Assembly (NCBI GenBank): GCA_024362935.1
Contig: JANCRA010000001.1
Coordinates: 52,239,501 to 52,303,500, forward strand
DNA: 64,000 nt
From: Setophaga petechia
Lineage: Eukaryota; Chordata; Aves; Passeriformes; Parulidae
Direction of reading: 5' to 3'
The notes below the pieces were generated by a model that saw only the letters and a program-made list of their open reading frames with translations, made no database searches and was not told the origin of the DNA. This document shows, in pieces, positions 49,608-62,330 of the stretch. Numbering within the stretch: position 1 is the stretch's first letter; every line of letters starts with the position of its first letter. The position numbers and the translations under genes were made by a program.

Positions 49608-51948
49608 AGACATACACACACACAAAAAAAAGGAAAAAAAAGATGAAACAGTTGTTCTTTATGTAAGTACCAATGTATCCTCGTACTTAGTAGAATGTAG
49701 AAATGATTACTCCCCTCCTTGGAAGAGTTTATCATTTACAGTGGAAGGGGAAAACAACTTTAAACCACATTCAGGGAAATGAGAGCCGTACAGTTTAAAA
49801 GATTTAAAAAAATTGCCAGTCTATCATCTTTTTCTTCAGGCACTTGATGATATCTCATCTGCCTGTCTGTTTTGTTTGGGCTTTTTTACCAAAATTCAGG
49901 TCAGTCACTGTCCATTATTCACAGTCCCACAGCCATTCTGAATACACACATCAAAGCATCACCTGAAAAATTGAGCTGCCAGACACCCCAGCAATGCAAG
50001 TCAGGCACACAAACATTTTTCTTCTTTTTTTCTGCCTGTGTAAAAGGCCACACTTATTCCCCCAGAACACAAATCCCAGCCACCTGCAAGGTGGCAGAGA
50101 GAGCAGACAACCAAAAGGTGCCATCCCATGGTGTCACCAGCGCTGTTCTCAACAGAGAGGCAAGGAACAACAGGTCACCTCCTGCAGGAGCTCCCTTCAA
50201 CAGGTGCCAAGGATGGCCAACAACACTGGCACACACAGCCTGCCCTCCCCTCCCCACTGCCAGCCCAAACCACGCCTGATCTTCCCAAGGCCCTTCACAA
50301 GAGGTTTGTTAAAGGGGTGATTCTCTGAAGGAAAGAACCTGGGAGCAAAACAGAGACTATGATAATGAACTAAGTGCTCACAAGGGCTTTATCTCCACAG
50401 GGGAGGGATGTGTTAGTTTTAAATTCTCAGCCAGCAGATGATGAAACACCTCTCCCTGGGGTTTGCTGACCCACAGTAAACAGCGTGCATGTATGCCTGC
50501 ATCTTTTTTTTAAGTTCCTCTTATTTTAACACAGTTTTAAAGGAAGCCAACATAGACTGCCATTAATGCAGAAACACCAAGTAATAAATGCAAGGCCAAA
50601 CTTAATGACTTTTCTTGCTTGCTGCAATGCCTCCACTCACCTGCTTATAATACATGCACAGAAAAGCATGAACATGGGACAGGAACACAAAAAAATCTGC
50701 AGTATCAGAAGACAGGTTCCAAGAGCTGGAACCTGCATGCTTGACACTGAGTCAAGATGAAAAATTAAAAAATAAAAGTAGGGCAAATGCTGCCTATGTT
50801 ACCTTGATTCTCTGTGCTTTCTCCATAGTGCTGTCATCCCCTAATGCACTTGAATTGCTTGTTTTACATACCATTGCTCTCTAATATTACTGCTGTTTGC
50901 CTGAAAAACTGGGATTTATATTTTTTTTGGGGAGAAAAAATACACACGCACCCCTTAAGGACTGACTGGATTATTTTTTTTATCCTTTAGGTTTTTCAAG
51001 TGTGGAGAAGGGGAGATGCCTCCTTCTTAACAGAAAGCTGATTTTTTTTTCCCCTCATTAAGCTGTGCTTAAGGCCAAAACAGTCAGTACACCCAAGTAC
51101 CACAAAACTGCCTTGGACAAGGATTTAGCCTTAGCAGACATTCTTTCATAATTTTCAAGTGCTGTGTTATGGTCTCATCCAAACTGCACTCAGCCACAAC
51201 AGAGAAGTACTCACGGATATTAATAAATGAGGAACTGAGCTGCAAACACAAAACATTATCTTGGACATCACAGGCTTCCTTAATTAGAATAATAAATTTT
51301 AACATTAAAAGCCCTATTTGCAGAGACCAAATTGCTTCTACTGGGATGGAAGTAGTAGAAAATTATGGAAATCAGGCCAAAACAGAAATGGTCTGCAAGC
51401 AGAAGAGCAACGCTGCCTGTGATAGCAACTTGCTTATAAACCCAGCATTAGAGCTTCACCTGTCCCAAATACCCTGCTCTGAAACAAGATATCATTTTCC
51501 TTGGTGAATCTGCACACACCCACAATTCCATGGTCAGCAGGACCTCATTTGCTCCCTTGTGAGATCTCTCTCAATCTGCTCCTTCCTGCAGGAGCACAGC
51601 AAACGTGTGCCACAAACCCCAGTGTACCAGCACAGGGTCTCACAGCAACCTGCCCACAAATGAGGCACCTACCTAGCTGCAGGCACAGCCTGGGGGAGAA
51701 AGTACACTTTAAATTCCTCAATCAAGAACTGCAACCAGCAAGGGTGGTGCAAAAGCCTAAACTGGATCCCTTCTCTAGCTTATTTTAGTTACTTAGAAGA
51801 AAAATAGACAGCTCTTGTTTATCTGGCCATCAGTTTCAGTCTATGTATGTTACTACTAACAAAAGTGTTTTGCAAAAATATTATCATTTCACAAACATAA
51901 AACGCTCCACAGATCTAAATAACAACCATACAACTTTATTCCTTGTTT

Positions 51949-51962
51949 AAAAAAAAAAAAAA
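51949..51962 (+). repeat. A14 homopolymer run
   Basis: Fourteen A. No retroposed gene body is recognisable upstream, so it is not called a retrocopy tail. Confidence 0.75.
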
Positions 51963-52391
51963 CATCACACACCTAAAAACAAACAGTATAATATCACATT
52001 TCAAAGTCATTTGGGAGAGATGAGGGGAGGAAAAAAAACCAACAGACCCAAAGAAACAAGAAGCCAACTAACAAACCTCCAGAAAATACAAGATTATCTG
52101 TAGGAAGTACAGGGATAAGAGTCAGAGAAGGAAAACCCAGCACTGCCCATCCTCAGACATGCTCCTGGCACAGGGACTACTGTAAGCCTAATGATAATGG
52201 GAGAAGGAGGAAAGATTCCTTGGCAGGGTTCTGCCCAAATATATGTAAGGGTTATAACAACATATTCTTGAGTACAAGGAAGGGTAGGAATAACTGCAAT
52301 GCTTATGGACTGCCTAAAACCCAGGCTACAGGAATCCAGAGAGAAGCAGCTTGGAAAAATAAAGAAATTGTGATGTGCTAGAAGCTAAAAC

Positions 52392-52405
52392 AAAAAAAAA
52401 AAAAA
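52392..52405 (+). repeat. A14 homopolymer run
   Basis: Fourteen A about 430 bp downstream of another A14 run. No target-site duplication or retrocopy could be identified between them. Confidence 0.75.
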
Positions 52406-55189
52406 CTAGTCTCTCCTAGCTGTAAAAACCAGTAATAGCTAAATCCAAAGTGCCAGACAAATAATTCTTCATTGATTACATTTTATAAAACAAGCTACCA
52501 AGGCACAAAATGGTTTTAAAGGTAGAAACATGGAAAAAGTTAAGGGACTGGTGGCAGACAACAGAGGAATTCACTGACTATCAATTAATCCACTAGATTA
52601 TAGCTCCTCTTACTCCACAGACATCTTGCTTTGGGTTTATTCCTTGTTCAGATTACTTTCCAATATTTCTGCTCCATTTTTAAGCCCCTCACAACACACA
52701 CACTGCCAGGAGCCTATTGATTTCAGCAAAATGGTATGTAGAGCAAGAGGGAAGGTCAGTGCTGCCAGAGCCTCAGCTTTGGGAACCTTCCAGGTGGAAG
52801 CACAACTATACCAAATTTCTTCCTGCTTGTGCTGGTCAGGTTGTTAAAAGCACTGTGTTTGTACCATGTCATAAGACCCTTCTGAAAGGGGGAAAGACAG
52901 GTCAACAGGATTGTTTAATGTGGACTCAATAGCTACAGAAGAGAGCAACCCTGCTGGAAATGGGCCATTGCTGGGAGCTGAGTTACAGCCACCATTATTT
53001 TGGTCCCCAGAGAGCTCAGCAGGCCAGAATACAAATTAAAAGATTATAAAAAGCACCAAGCAAGGGGTTTTGTTACCATGTCTGAGGCAGCACTCTGCTG
53101 ACCTGCATTTAGGTTTCACCATAAATCTGAAATTCAGCTCAAGCCCCCAAGAAAAGTTCAGGGAAGTGTCAGTACCACCCTAATAATGGCTGTGACTTGG
53201 GATAATCTGCTTGCTTTTCTCTCACGGTGCCAGCAGAGTATTTATAACTTCAGCTTGAAGCCAGATGTAAATGGGTGATTTTGAACAGTCTTAACTCAAG
53301 CCCTGATGCTCACAGAAGCATTCAGAGCAGCAAATCAGAGTTCTCCAAGGGAAGAGAGGGGGCACAAAATTTCAAATCCATAAGCATGTTCAAGCTCTCT
53401 AAGTTAAGCATCACATCCAATTTAAGTGCTTGACATATCCCACCAAAAGTAGAGCTTTCCTCCTACCCTGCTGGGTGATGAGAAGTACCATGGAATGGGA
53501 GGGGCAAAGGCAGGAAGCAGGGATTTGGGAGCCTCTGTCCTGTTTATGCCTCTGTAACTCATCTGTGATATGTCCTTGTCCAGCCTCCCTGACGTACTTG
53601 TGCTAAAGTTTGTCTTTTGTTTAATGTAACATTTCCAAAGAAGAAATGTTCTAGTTTACTTATAAGCCTCAAATTGACTTCCTGATCTTTCAGAAAAATT
53701 CTTGGGACAATCAAGAGAGACCTTGTTGACTATGACTCAAAGAATTTACTTTTATTTTCAGTTTTCCAGTTGCAAACCAAAATGTTTTCTCTGGAATAAT
53801 TTTAGCTGAGTGAAGATTTCAATCCTGGCTCTGCGCCCCACTGCCCTAGGTGGTGTAACATCAAGTAGCCAGAATCTTCAACCTCAGTGAGCTCACAATT
53901 TCCATATAAAACAGCTGATGGCAGGACACCAAATAATTTCTAGTGACTAATCCTGTCTTCACATGAGCACAGGTCATCAGAATAATGGATCATTTTCATG
54001 ACTGGGCTCTTCACAGTCCTGACTCATTTCAAGTATGACAAGCATCAGTGTAACAGCTTTGAATTCTTGGTCATGAACCCACAAGTTTCCAGCAAGAGCA
54101 AGATGTCTAAAGCCTTATCAGTTTTAAGGTAAGGCAAATGCTAAAAACAGACCTCTTAATGCAGTGCTTTCCAGATCAGAGTGGAAAGTTTCTGCTTTTG
54201 ATATTCGCCTCCAGAGTTTTTTCAGATGATCTGTGAAAAGTGACTGGTCTGAACAAAAGAATCCTTCACAATTATCTAGAAGCCTTTAGAAAAGGCTGAT
54301 GTTAAATGTCACATTTTATGCTGCTATCTCACAGGCCTCAAGGAAGAACAGAGCTTATGTCAGAGTCGGTATTTGTTTTTCCTTCTGCAGAGATGCACAC
54401 TTCAGTGGGAAAGCTTCTGCCAGAAAGATGCATTTCTTAGGCAAGATAGCAACATGAAAAGCAGGATGCTTTGAAGATCCCTCTCTCCCTTTTAATTAGA
54501 GTTTCAATATATCACTAGGGGTAATAAAACCAGATTATTCCACCAATATTCCAGCTGATCTGGGTTTAGAACTCAATAGCTCTCCTCAAAACCAACAGGA
54601 TTCAGAAAATCAAGCTGCTGAACACGAGCAAAGGCTGCAGAATTTGGTTCAAAGGGAATCAGTAGAAACAGCAGCCTCTCTCTCACTTCTACAGCACTCA
54701 TTTGATGATAACACCACCATCACTGTCCTGCTCAAAAAGGTTTAATGACACCGATGCTCTGGGAGACACCTCTACTGAGCAAGGATTCAGAACTTCCCAG
54801 TTCTCTGGTGCTGCCACCTGCCCTCCCCCACCACCTCAGAGGAATCTGCACTACTCCACACACCTGGCTCTGCAGCTGCCCTCTGACTGCTGCCTTTCCA
54901 CCTGGGCTGCTGATGTCTGTCTAACCTTGCTGACAGGACGTGTGACTAATCTGCTGGTTTGCAAACACAACCAGACTTGCAGCTCTTCCCACAGGCATTT
55001 ACCAGCGTATTTTGGGAAATGGTTTGCACAGATGGCAGCAGGTTGCTGGAAAACCGTTTAATCCTCCTCCATGTGCTCTGGAGACAGCATTATTCTTAGA
55101 GCTGGCAGCACTGCCTTGATCTGTTGTACCAAACTGCAGATGTATCAGCCTTGGTATTATTAGACAGTGGCAGTTTGCTCCAAGGGGGG

Positions 55190-55227
55190 AAAAAAACCAT
55201 CCAAAACCAAAAACCCTACAACAAACC
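55190..55227 (+). repeat. Short A/C-rich tract
   Basis: A7 after a G-run, then A-runs with CC and CCC interruptions; same class as the longer A/C tracts upstream. Confidence 0.6.
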
Positions 55228-58200
55228 CATGCCAAAGCATTTTTACTAAGTATTGGTCAGTACAAGCATACACCTTCCAGCAGGAAAGCCAGAAAAGCCC
55301 TGGGAGGAGCAGAGATGGGATTACACCACAGTGGCATGGGCTGGTCTGCAGTGATTCCTTCCAGACACACTTCCACAGACAGCAAGGAACAGAAATGATG
55401 CTCAAGGAACAGTGGTCATATGGCTGCAGCCCACGACTGCTCCTGCAGTAAACTGTTACTGCTCATCTAGGGACAAACCCTCTTCTGCCATCAATCCCAG
55501 TTGGCTTGGGGACAAGGTAAGCCTCCTCTGCTCCCCAAATCACCCAAAATCCACACAAAGGCCATCAGCTGGACATCCCTGAGGGCCTGGACCCTACCCT
55601 GCAGCATGATTACACACAGATTTCCAAAGCCCAATTATTTTCTTTGCCTGAGACAATATGCCACAACATGGCTTGTGATATTTTTCCTCCCTAGGGATGT
55701 GTCTCTGCACTCCAAACCAGCAGGAGCTAATAGCAAAGCACCGATGCCCATTCAAAACTATACTGCAGCTCCTTCTCTCCTACCATTGTCCAAATCTAGG
55801 GAATGTCCCATAACCAAACAACCAATAAATTTCCTTGCAAGGAAGACATTCACCTCTAAAGCCTCTGTCAACATCTTGAATTCAGAGACACAGAGTAAGT
55901 GTTGGAGATACTTCAAATTCCCTTAACCCACTTTTAAGAAGTACAGCCTGTTCAACACTGCTAAAACATTTCTTTCAAGAGGATCCTTAAGTCATCTGTC
56001 TGAGATGCTACACCTGGGCCAAGCCACCTGCAGCAGTGTGCCATAAAAGATAAGAGGATCAGAAAGCAACAGCATAAGGAAGCAGTTATGACAGAACAAA
56101 ATGTCATGGCACAAATGCTGGACATGTCTTAATTGCCATCTGGAAAAGGCAATTTCTTTTTTTTTAATTTTTATTTTTATTTAAACAAACAGCCTTCCTG
56201 CCCTAAAAGCCCAGCCTAGACAAAGGCATGCACTGGGCACTCAGATGACTCACACCCTCATTGCTAGAGAAGTACCTGTGTATGAGAGCCCATCTGGCTG
56301 AGCCGCTTTCTTACAAATTGCAGCCACAAAAATGTTGCAAATTTCAATGAAATTACAGGAAAAAAAAAATCCAATCAAGAGAATAGAGGGGGAAATGGAG
56401 CAAAGGCTATATTGAAAGCATCATATTAAAAGACAGCCTTTTTGTCTCCAGTCAGACCTGTCCTATTCATTACTCATCTCTGGTGGAGCATGCAGTGATG
56501 GAGAGGATTTAGAATAGGGCCTGCGTATTGGAGTGATTTTGTCAGCTTTTAAAGTGAAAAAAAATGCACATAACTTGTTTCAATTTCTAAGCTTTAAATA
56601 AGATAAACCCCATACTTTCAGAAATGCAGGAGCCTCAAGGCACAGACATATTTCTGTCGGAGGTGCAACTAACATGTCTGCATACCTGCAGGATGCTTAA
56701 TCAACCTGACTCAAGTGCCAGAAATTGTGACAAGGGAGTCTTGTCCCGCCACAGCTTCACTGCTATTGCTGCCATGATAGACTTGATGAAAAGTAGGTCT
56801 CACACTACAATTATAATTACAATTCACAGCACTAGCATGTTTGTACTTCACAGGCTTTCAATATGCTTTAAGCTGATACAGACTAAATCTTTCTAACTAA
56901 TCCCACCTTTAAAGGTGTTTAAGAGATGGAGAAACCTCATTTTCAACTACTTTTAGTGGAGCTGCCAGTCCTGACAGGCATGCAGCCACAAACTGAAAGT
57001 GTGAAGGGCTTTGTCTGCTCTGAAGGCAAAGACATCCGATTCCCTCCTGAAGTGCCTGCAGCCACAGCCATTTTCTGCTCGGAGCTCACCTTCATGTGCT
57101 GGTCCAAGAGCTACAATGCCCCTGGGACTGGCTTGCTGACAGAGCTGGTAGCCCCAGTCAGTGCCACCAAAGAAAGAGGAGATCACCTCTATAACCCACA
57201 CAGCATAAACCCAAAAAAAATCATGTTAAAAAAGAGAATAAATTTAAAAAAACCTCAAACTAGTTCCTAGATTACATAGGCAGCAACCAGCAAGCTGCTT
57301 CAGGTACCTCAGTGATACATCATAGGGAGCCAATTATCTTCTGCAATTTCCTGCCTTCTTAGCATCCAAAAGCATTCCACTTTGGGCTAAAAATGTGACA
57401 TTGCACTGTAGATGTCAATTTGCTTGCTGTATAGTTAGTGGTGACATATCTTAAGAGTACCACCTTGTACCCCTGCTCTCACACAGTACCTCAGGTTCAT
57501 TTCCTCTACTGCACCACCTATTTTTTATGGAAGATTCTTGCATTTTTCTGTTGTCAGTATTTGATACACAGTCAGGTCACAAAGATTAATCTGGTAATTT
57601 TATTCTCATGATTAATTATCTCCTGATAAGCAGTTTTTTCCTCCACCTGTCATGACAGCAGATATTGCCCAGCCCTGCCCTTAACTCATCACGTCAAATT
57701 TGATCTCTTTTGTCAAACTGTGACAAGTTGAAAGTAAAGTCAGAAATGAGCACTGCCTTGCTGCACACCAGCAAAGCTTAGAGACAGCAGAGATGGAAAA
57801 CTAACAGCCTGTCTTTAAATTAGCTCCAGAGTCAGCCCATGGCCACAGGAAGACATCTCGTGCTACAATGAGAGAAGCTCACATTAGCTGGTTGTCCTGA
57901 ACCCCTTCCTGTGGCACTGGTGAAAGGGTGATGAGAAGAAAAAAATGCAACCACCTGCTCTCTAAGAAGAGAAACTCCTTTCTCTTCCCACCTCCCTGCT
58001 TCAGAGCCTAAAGGGATGCTGCTTCCAATGCCACCTTGCTGTGCCATGCCTTCAAAGTGCCACTGAACCCTTGCTCTGGTGACAAAAGAAGAAATTGCCA
58101 GCAGGGATTATAGCACAGACAGCAGTGGCCACAAACAACCTAATTTTCCCCAGAGGCAGGCTGTGTATGCTTTTTGTTGTTCAGAGCCATCTGCAAGAAA

Positions 58201-59722
58201 CTGGATATTTGCAAATAAAAGGAGATTAGGGCAAGACATTAATCCAGCATCTGCTGCTCATTCATGCTGTCCCCTGAAAGAGAGCCCAGATAAAACATTT
58301 AAGTCATAACACTCAGTTCTGAGCGGCTGGTAAATGAAAAATAAGAAAGAAGATAGAAATTAATAGGCATACAAAGTTGTGGTATTACTTCTTATAGCAA
58401 CTAAGTCCTAGGAGGGCAGAAACTCTGTCTGTGGAGCTGTTAAGAAAACAAAGTGAGATTCCCTTTGGGGAAGGACAGAGTTCCCTTGGCTGTGCCCACC
58501 CGTGCACCAAGCTCAAGCAGACAATTGTCCAGCAACAGGGTGGAAGCAGAAATGGCAACAGCTTGTCCAAAAACCTCTGTTCTGAGAAAGGCCTCATTTC
58601 TTGAAGCCTACCAAAACAGAACAACAGGGCTATTGTTCCCAGAGCTGGATGGCAAAGACTCCTGCTACCCTTGGGAATTGTTGCCGCCGTTGGATGGAGA
58701 GGTGCAGTAGAAATCATCCACAGCCTTTACAAAAAGATCTGCTCTGTGCATCACTACACACGAGAGCAAGGGCATCAACCCAGCAAGCTCACTTCTACTT
58801 TTTATTTGTTTTCTTCATATTCACAGTAACTATTCAGCTGTCAGTGCTGCTTTTCTAAGGAAAAAAAAAATTAAGCTTGGGGGAAAACATCCAGTTCAGA
58901 AACACAGATGAAAAGCATTTCATCTCTGCATATTGTCTGTTTTTCTACCAGCAGCCACTTTTCACAGAGGATTTTGCCTGACAGAGCTGATAACCACTCA
59001 CTGCTGCTCAGATTTTGGGTTTGATACCTTTCAGATGTAGCTGGCACATTTGGCGTTCAAAGGCATCGCACACGTGGCACCACCTGCATCCTATGCCTTG
59101 GGAATCCAGAGCACTTTTCACATTACAAACACTGACTGTCTACCACTGCCATCTGATGCTTTCTATTCAGCTTTTATTTCAGCTTAATTTCATTTACTTT
59201 AAGATGGAAAAGAGATGGTTCATTAGAGGCACTTCCCACAGCCTACATAAAAGCACTGATGAGCTGACACACATTTTCATAGATTCAGGTTTCATCGCTT
59301 CACCTCAAGTTGAAGGTTTTTAGCAGATAGCAACAAGCTAGCCCAGTAAGAGCTGCCTTACAATGCCAATCCCTATCACCCTATCCCTATCCAGAGCATC
59401 TCTGTAACCTGGATAATTTCTGCCTTACTAGTTCAGGAGCACCCTGTGCTCCACCAGCCAAACCTTCCTGCCACCAGCATTCATTTCAGTTATATCTGGG
59501 GAAAAAAAATATCACTTTTGTTTTCAAGAGAAAAATTTGAGTAAAATTTCAGACAAGAGACCTGGACAGTTCAGACACTTGGGCAGTATCCTCAGAGGAA
59601 ACACTCCTTAGTAATTTCTGGAAGAGACCTGAAGGGGTTTTTAAGAACATGAGTTTCAAATACATGGAAGACCTGAGAGCTGGTGTTAGTCAGTCCCACC
59701 ACTGCACACCAACTAGGGGAAG

Positions 59723-59750
59723 GGGACAGTGACATAGGGACAGTGACATA
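59723..59750 (+). repeat. Two perfect 14-bp tandem copies
   Basis: GGGACAGTGACATA is repeated head to tail without mismatch. Because the copies are identical, the duplication may be recent and polymorphic. Confidence 0.85.
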
Positions 59751-60019
59751 GCCTAGCAGGATGGCCAGCTGGTAGCACACAGTGGGGAGACATGCAGGAT
59801 AGTCACAGGAGCAGCTTGGGAGCAGCAGGTAGCTTACTCCAGCCTCACACTGCCACCTCCTCCGAGATGACCACTAAGTGAGCTGGCTGCAGTTCCTGGA
59901 TGAACTGCCCTCCACAGCACACCATCATTTGCCACCTCCCTCTTTCAGTTCTGTGAAAGCAGCCTAAGCATCACTCCCCACCCCAACAACCTTTTGGCAT
60001 CCAAGTGGCATTAAAGCCA

Positions 60020-60420
60020 CCCTTGCATTGTCATGCCATTAGCTTAAATCAGTGCTACAGCCAGTTCCCCGATCAATGAAATGCAGAAACATGACTGCAG
60101 GAAGGAATTAGCAGCTGTAATCCCATGATTACATAAATCCCTTTGGTCAATCAGTTATTAATGGCTGTTATATTTATTGGGGTTTATAGCAGACCTACAA
60201 ACCTGAGCCATTAGAAGTAGACACCAAAAAGGACACTGTAAAAAAGCTGTTTGATTACTGACTCCTCACAGCAAGTGCTGACAGAATACAAATTTGGCTC
60301 GTTCTCCCTCCTGTTAGTGAGCCTGCTAATGAGCTTGCCAATTAAGAGCCAATCTGAAGACCTTGGAGGGGAAGCTGTCAAGAACATGAACTCCCATGCC
60401 TCCGAGGAGCAGCTGCAGGA
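60020..60420. promoter_or_regulatory. Candidate conserved non-coding block
   Basis: A repeat-free, AT-leaning block with dense factor-like motifs: a CAGCTG E-box core, TAATCCCATGATTACA (inverted TAATC/GATTA cores), GGTCAATCAG, GTTATTAATGG, TATTTATTGG (forkhead-like), and at about 60325-60350 GCTAATGAGC then CCAATTAAGAGCC. There is no open frame of note and no transposon similarity. Together with the block at 61430-62330 it suggests regulatory DNA of a developmental gene outside the window. Inferred from texture, not shown. Confidence 0.3.
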
Positions 60421-61429
60421 CTTGTGTTGAGGGCCACCTTCAGCGCTTCTTGCTGACGCCTTTATCTCCCACAACTCATCCCCCTCACCCAGGAAATACA
60501 AACACTTGTCACACACACATATTATGGCTTCTAAGGCATGGACATTGAAAACAAACACATGCTAAAGACTAAAAAAATCCTCCCTTGCTCCCGGTCATTG
60601 CAGAGGTTTTACTAGGCCAAATGCCAGAACTACTGTTAAAGTACAAAAGCTTTAAAATAATAATAATAATAGTAATAAGTAAGAGTGTCACTAATCACAC
60701 ATCATAATGTCTATCTAAATATTTTGGGATGCATTTTGTATTTTTGCACATGTGTATCTGTATTTAAGGAATCAAGGACAGCTTGAGCAAGAGAATTTGG
60801 GCTCTTAGCTGCATGTAGATATTTCTGTGTATGTTCCTCCCCTCATAAGCAATTAATTAATGAAAGGAAAAGGCAAAAGCATAAATTGTGCACCAGTCCA
60901 CAATCTCTGGTAACAAAAATTTGTGACTTTCAGTGGCAGGAACACATATGATCCACTTCAGTCACAGCAACACAACACAAGAGGGTGCAAGCATGAGAGG
61001 GCTGCAAGCATCTCACACATTAGTTAAACCTTTATTTCTAGTGCACTCATTTGACTACCTTGTCTGGCCATTTAAGCAGACAATCTCCTTTCAGAACCAC
61101 TCAATGCTGCATTTCTTTCTACTTTTGTTCCTGCCCAGTCCTTGAGTGGGTAAGCAACAGTGGTACTTCCAACAGAGAGCTGTGGCCAACGCACTTCCCC
61201 CCTGATATAAGCCCTGGTGACTGCTCATAGAAGGTAAATTTTATTGCAATGTTCATGTTCAAGAGACTGTCAGGAAGCAAACAGGAGCAGGACTCCTGGC
61301 CCAGGTTTTCTTCTGGATTTTTCCATCCCCCATTTAATTCATCACACCACATGATGAGTAACCCTCTGGAAATAACCTTTAGCAGAAAGCTCTGTTACCT
61401 ATATAAAGAAATGCCATAGTTTCTCTGAA
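60421..61429. other. Gene-free stretch between two candidate elements
   Basis: Unique sequence containing the (AAT)n microsatellite at 60656-60676 and an AATTAATTAATG site near 60850. No exon or transposon was recognised. Confidence 0.5.
60656..60676 (+). repeat. (AAT)n microsatellite
   Basis: Five AAT units, one AGT variant, then one AAT. Short enough to be only weakly polymorphic. Confidence 0.85.
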
Positions 61430-62330
61430 ACTGTATCATTCCGCTGAAACTAATTATGAAAGCTGGTGCTTAATGAAAGTTTGCTTTAATATGACTTATA
61501 CTATTCATAAGTTTGCTTTGGACAGCATCCAGGTTTTTTAAATTAAATATTAGCAGTCTGCTAGCCTATCAAACAAACCTAAGCACGTCAAGTTAGTATT
61601 TTAATAGTGTTTTTTCTTCTCCTCCCAGGCTAGGTTTGGCTTCCTAATTGACTTGCTGTGTTAAAGTCAGTAAACTCAAAAGTCTGAGAAAGAAGATGTC
61701 ACACTTTAATGGTTTAGGAGTGCACGCTTTGTCTGGGTGATTGATGGATCAAATGTGTGCTGAGGAATGCCGCAATGTTTCTTTCATCATTTCTGCTTCT
61801 CATGAGGCTGAACACTGGACTGTCACTAAACTTCTTTGCTGCTAGAACAACAACAACAACAATAAAATCCTCATTCATTATAAATGTAAAATCCACCTTG
61901 GCATCCTCAAGGGCTGTTTCAGAGCTGACATTACTGTGTGAGCACCGACCAAGGCGTACGTGAGGATTCATCACCCAGGATGCGGCTGAATCTATGCACC
62001 AGGCACACCGGGCTGTCTCTGGCTCATTACATTCTTTCCTGGTTATTGCCAGACCCAACCTGCTTGGTGCATGAGATATGGAAGAGCTGCAGACACACAG
62101 CAGTGAAAGGTCCTTCAGAAGCACAGGCGATAAATGGGGTAACATTCACAGGTGACTGGTAAAGAAGGACCGAGGCGTTAATCGAGGGCTGCGCATCTGA
62201 CAAAAGGCACAAATGTAGATGGAGAGCCCTTATTAAAGCAATATTAAGTAATTTTCAGAGTGCTTTTCAACTGCAATCATTTTACTTTCAGTCCTGCCTA
62301 ATCAAGTAAAGGACTGCAACATTTCTGATC
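61430..62330. promoter_or_regulatory. Candidate conserved non-coding block with raised CpG
   Basis: About 900 bp without transposons. The inner part, about 61930-62200, carries roughly ten CpG (for example AAGGCGTACGTGAGG and GGCGTTAATCGAGG), unusual in this window. The outer parts are AT-rich with TTAATGAAAG, TTTAATATGAC and ATATTAAGTAATTTTC. The open frame at 61714-62145 (-, 143 codons) covers it but includes a Val run that is merely the complement of (AAC)5, and a competing frame lies on the other strand, so I do not call a gene. An enhancer or a short non-coding exon are the leading ideas. Confidence 0.33.
61846..61860 (+). repeat. (AAC)5 microsatellite
   Basis: Five perfect AAC units, followed by AAT. 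It sits inside the candidate conserved block and marks a short non-conserved insertion or tolerant position. Confidence 0.85.

Larger units (their letters stand above)
49416..60019. other. Gene-free stretch, unique sequence
   Basis: No exon or transposon was recognised. Small items are a 15-bp direct repeat at 49559-49573/49593-49607 followed by a short (CA)n, A14 runs at 51949-51962 and 52392-52405, an A/C tract at 55190-55227, AT-rich motif-bearing blocks at about 56395-56560 and 57540-57660, and a perfect 14-bp tandem duplication at 59723-59750. The open frames at 55501-55926 (+, 141 codons) and 49872-50279 (+, 135 codons) show no domain and are not called. Confidence 0.55.

Noticed and set aside
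51949..52405. Two A14 runs, considered as tails of retroposed genes
   Set aside because: No gene-like body, no target-site duplication and no recognisable parent.
56926..57270. 114-codon open frame with several Cys residues
   Set aside because: No recognisable family, and its C-terminal end runs into A-rich simple sequence.
61714..62145. 143-codon open frame on the minus strand
   Set aside because: Contains a Val run from the (AAC)5 microsatellite, has no domain, and competing frames lie on the other strand. A regulatory block explains the region better.
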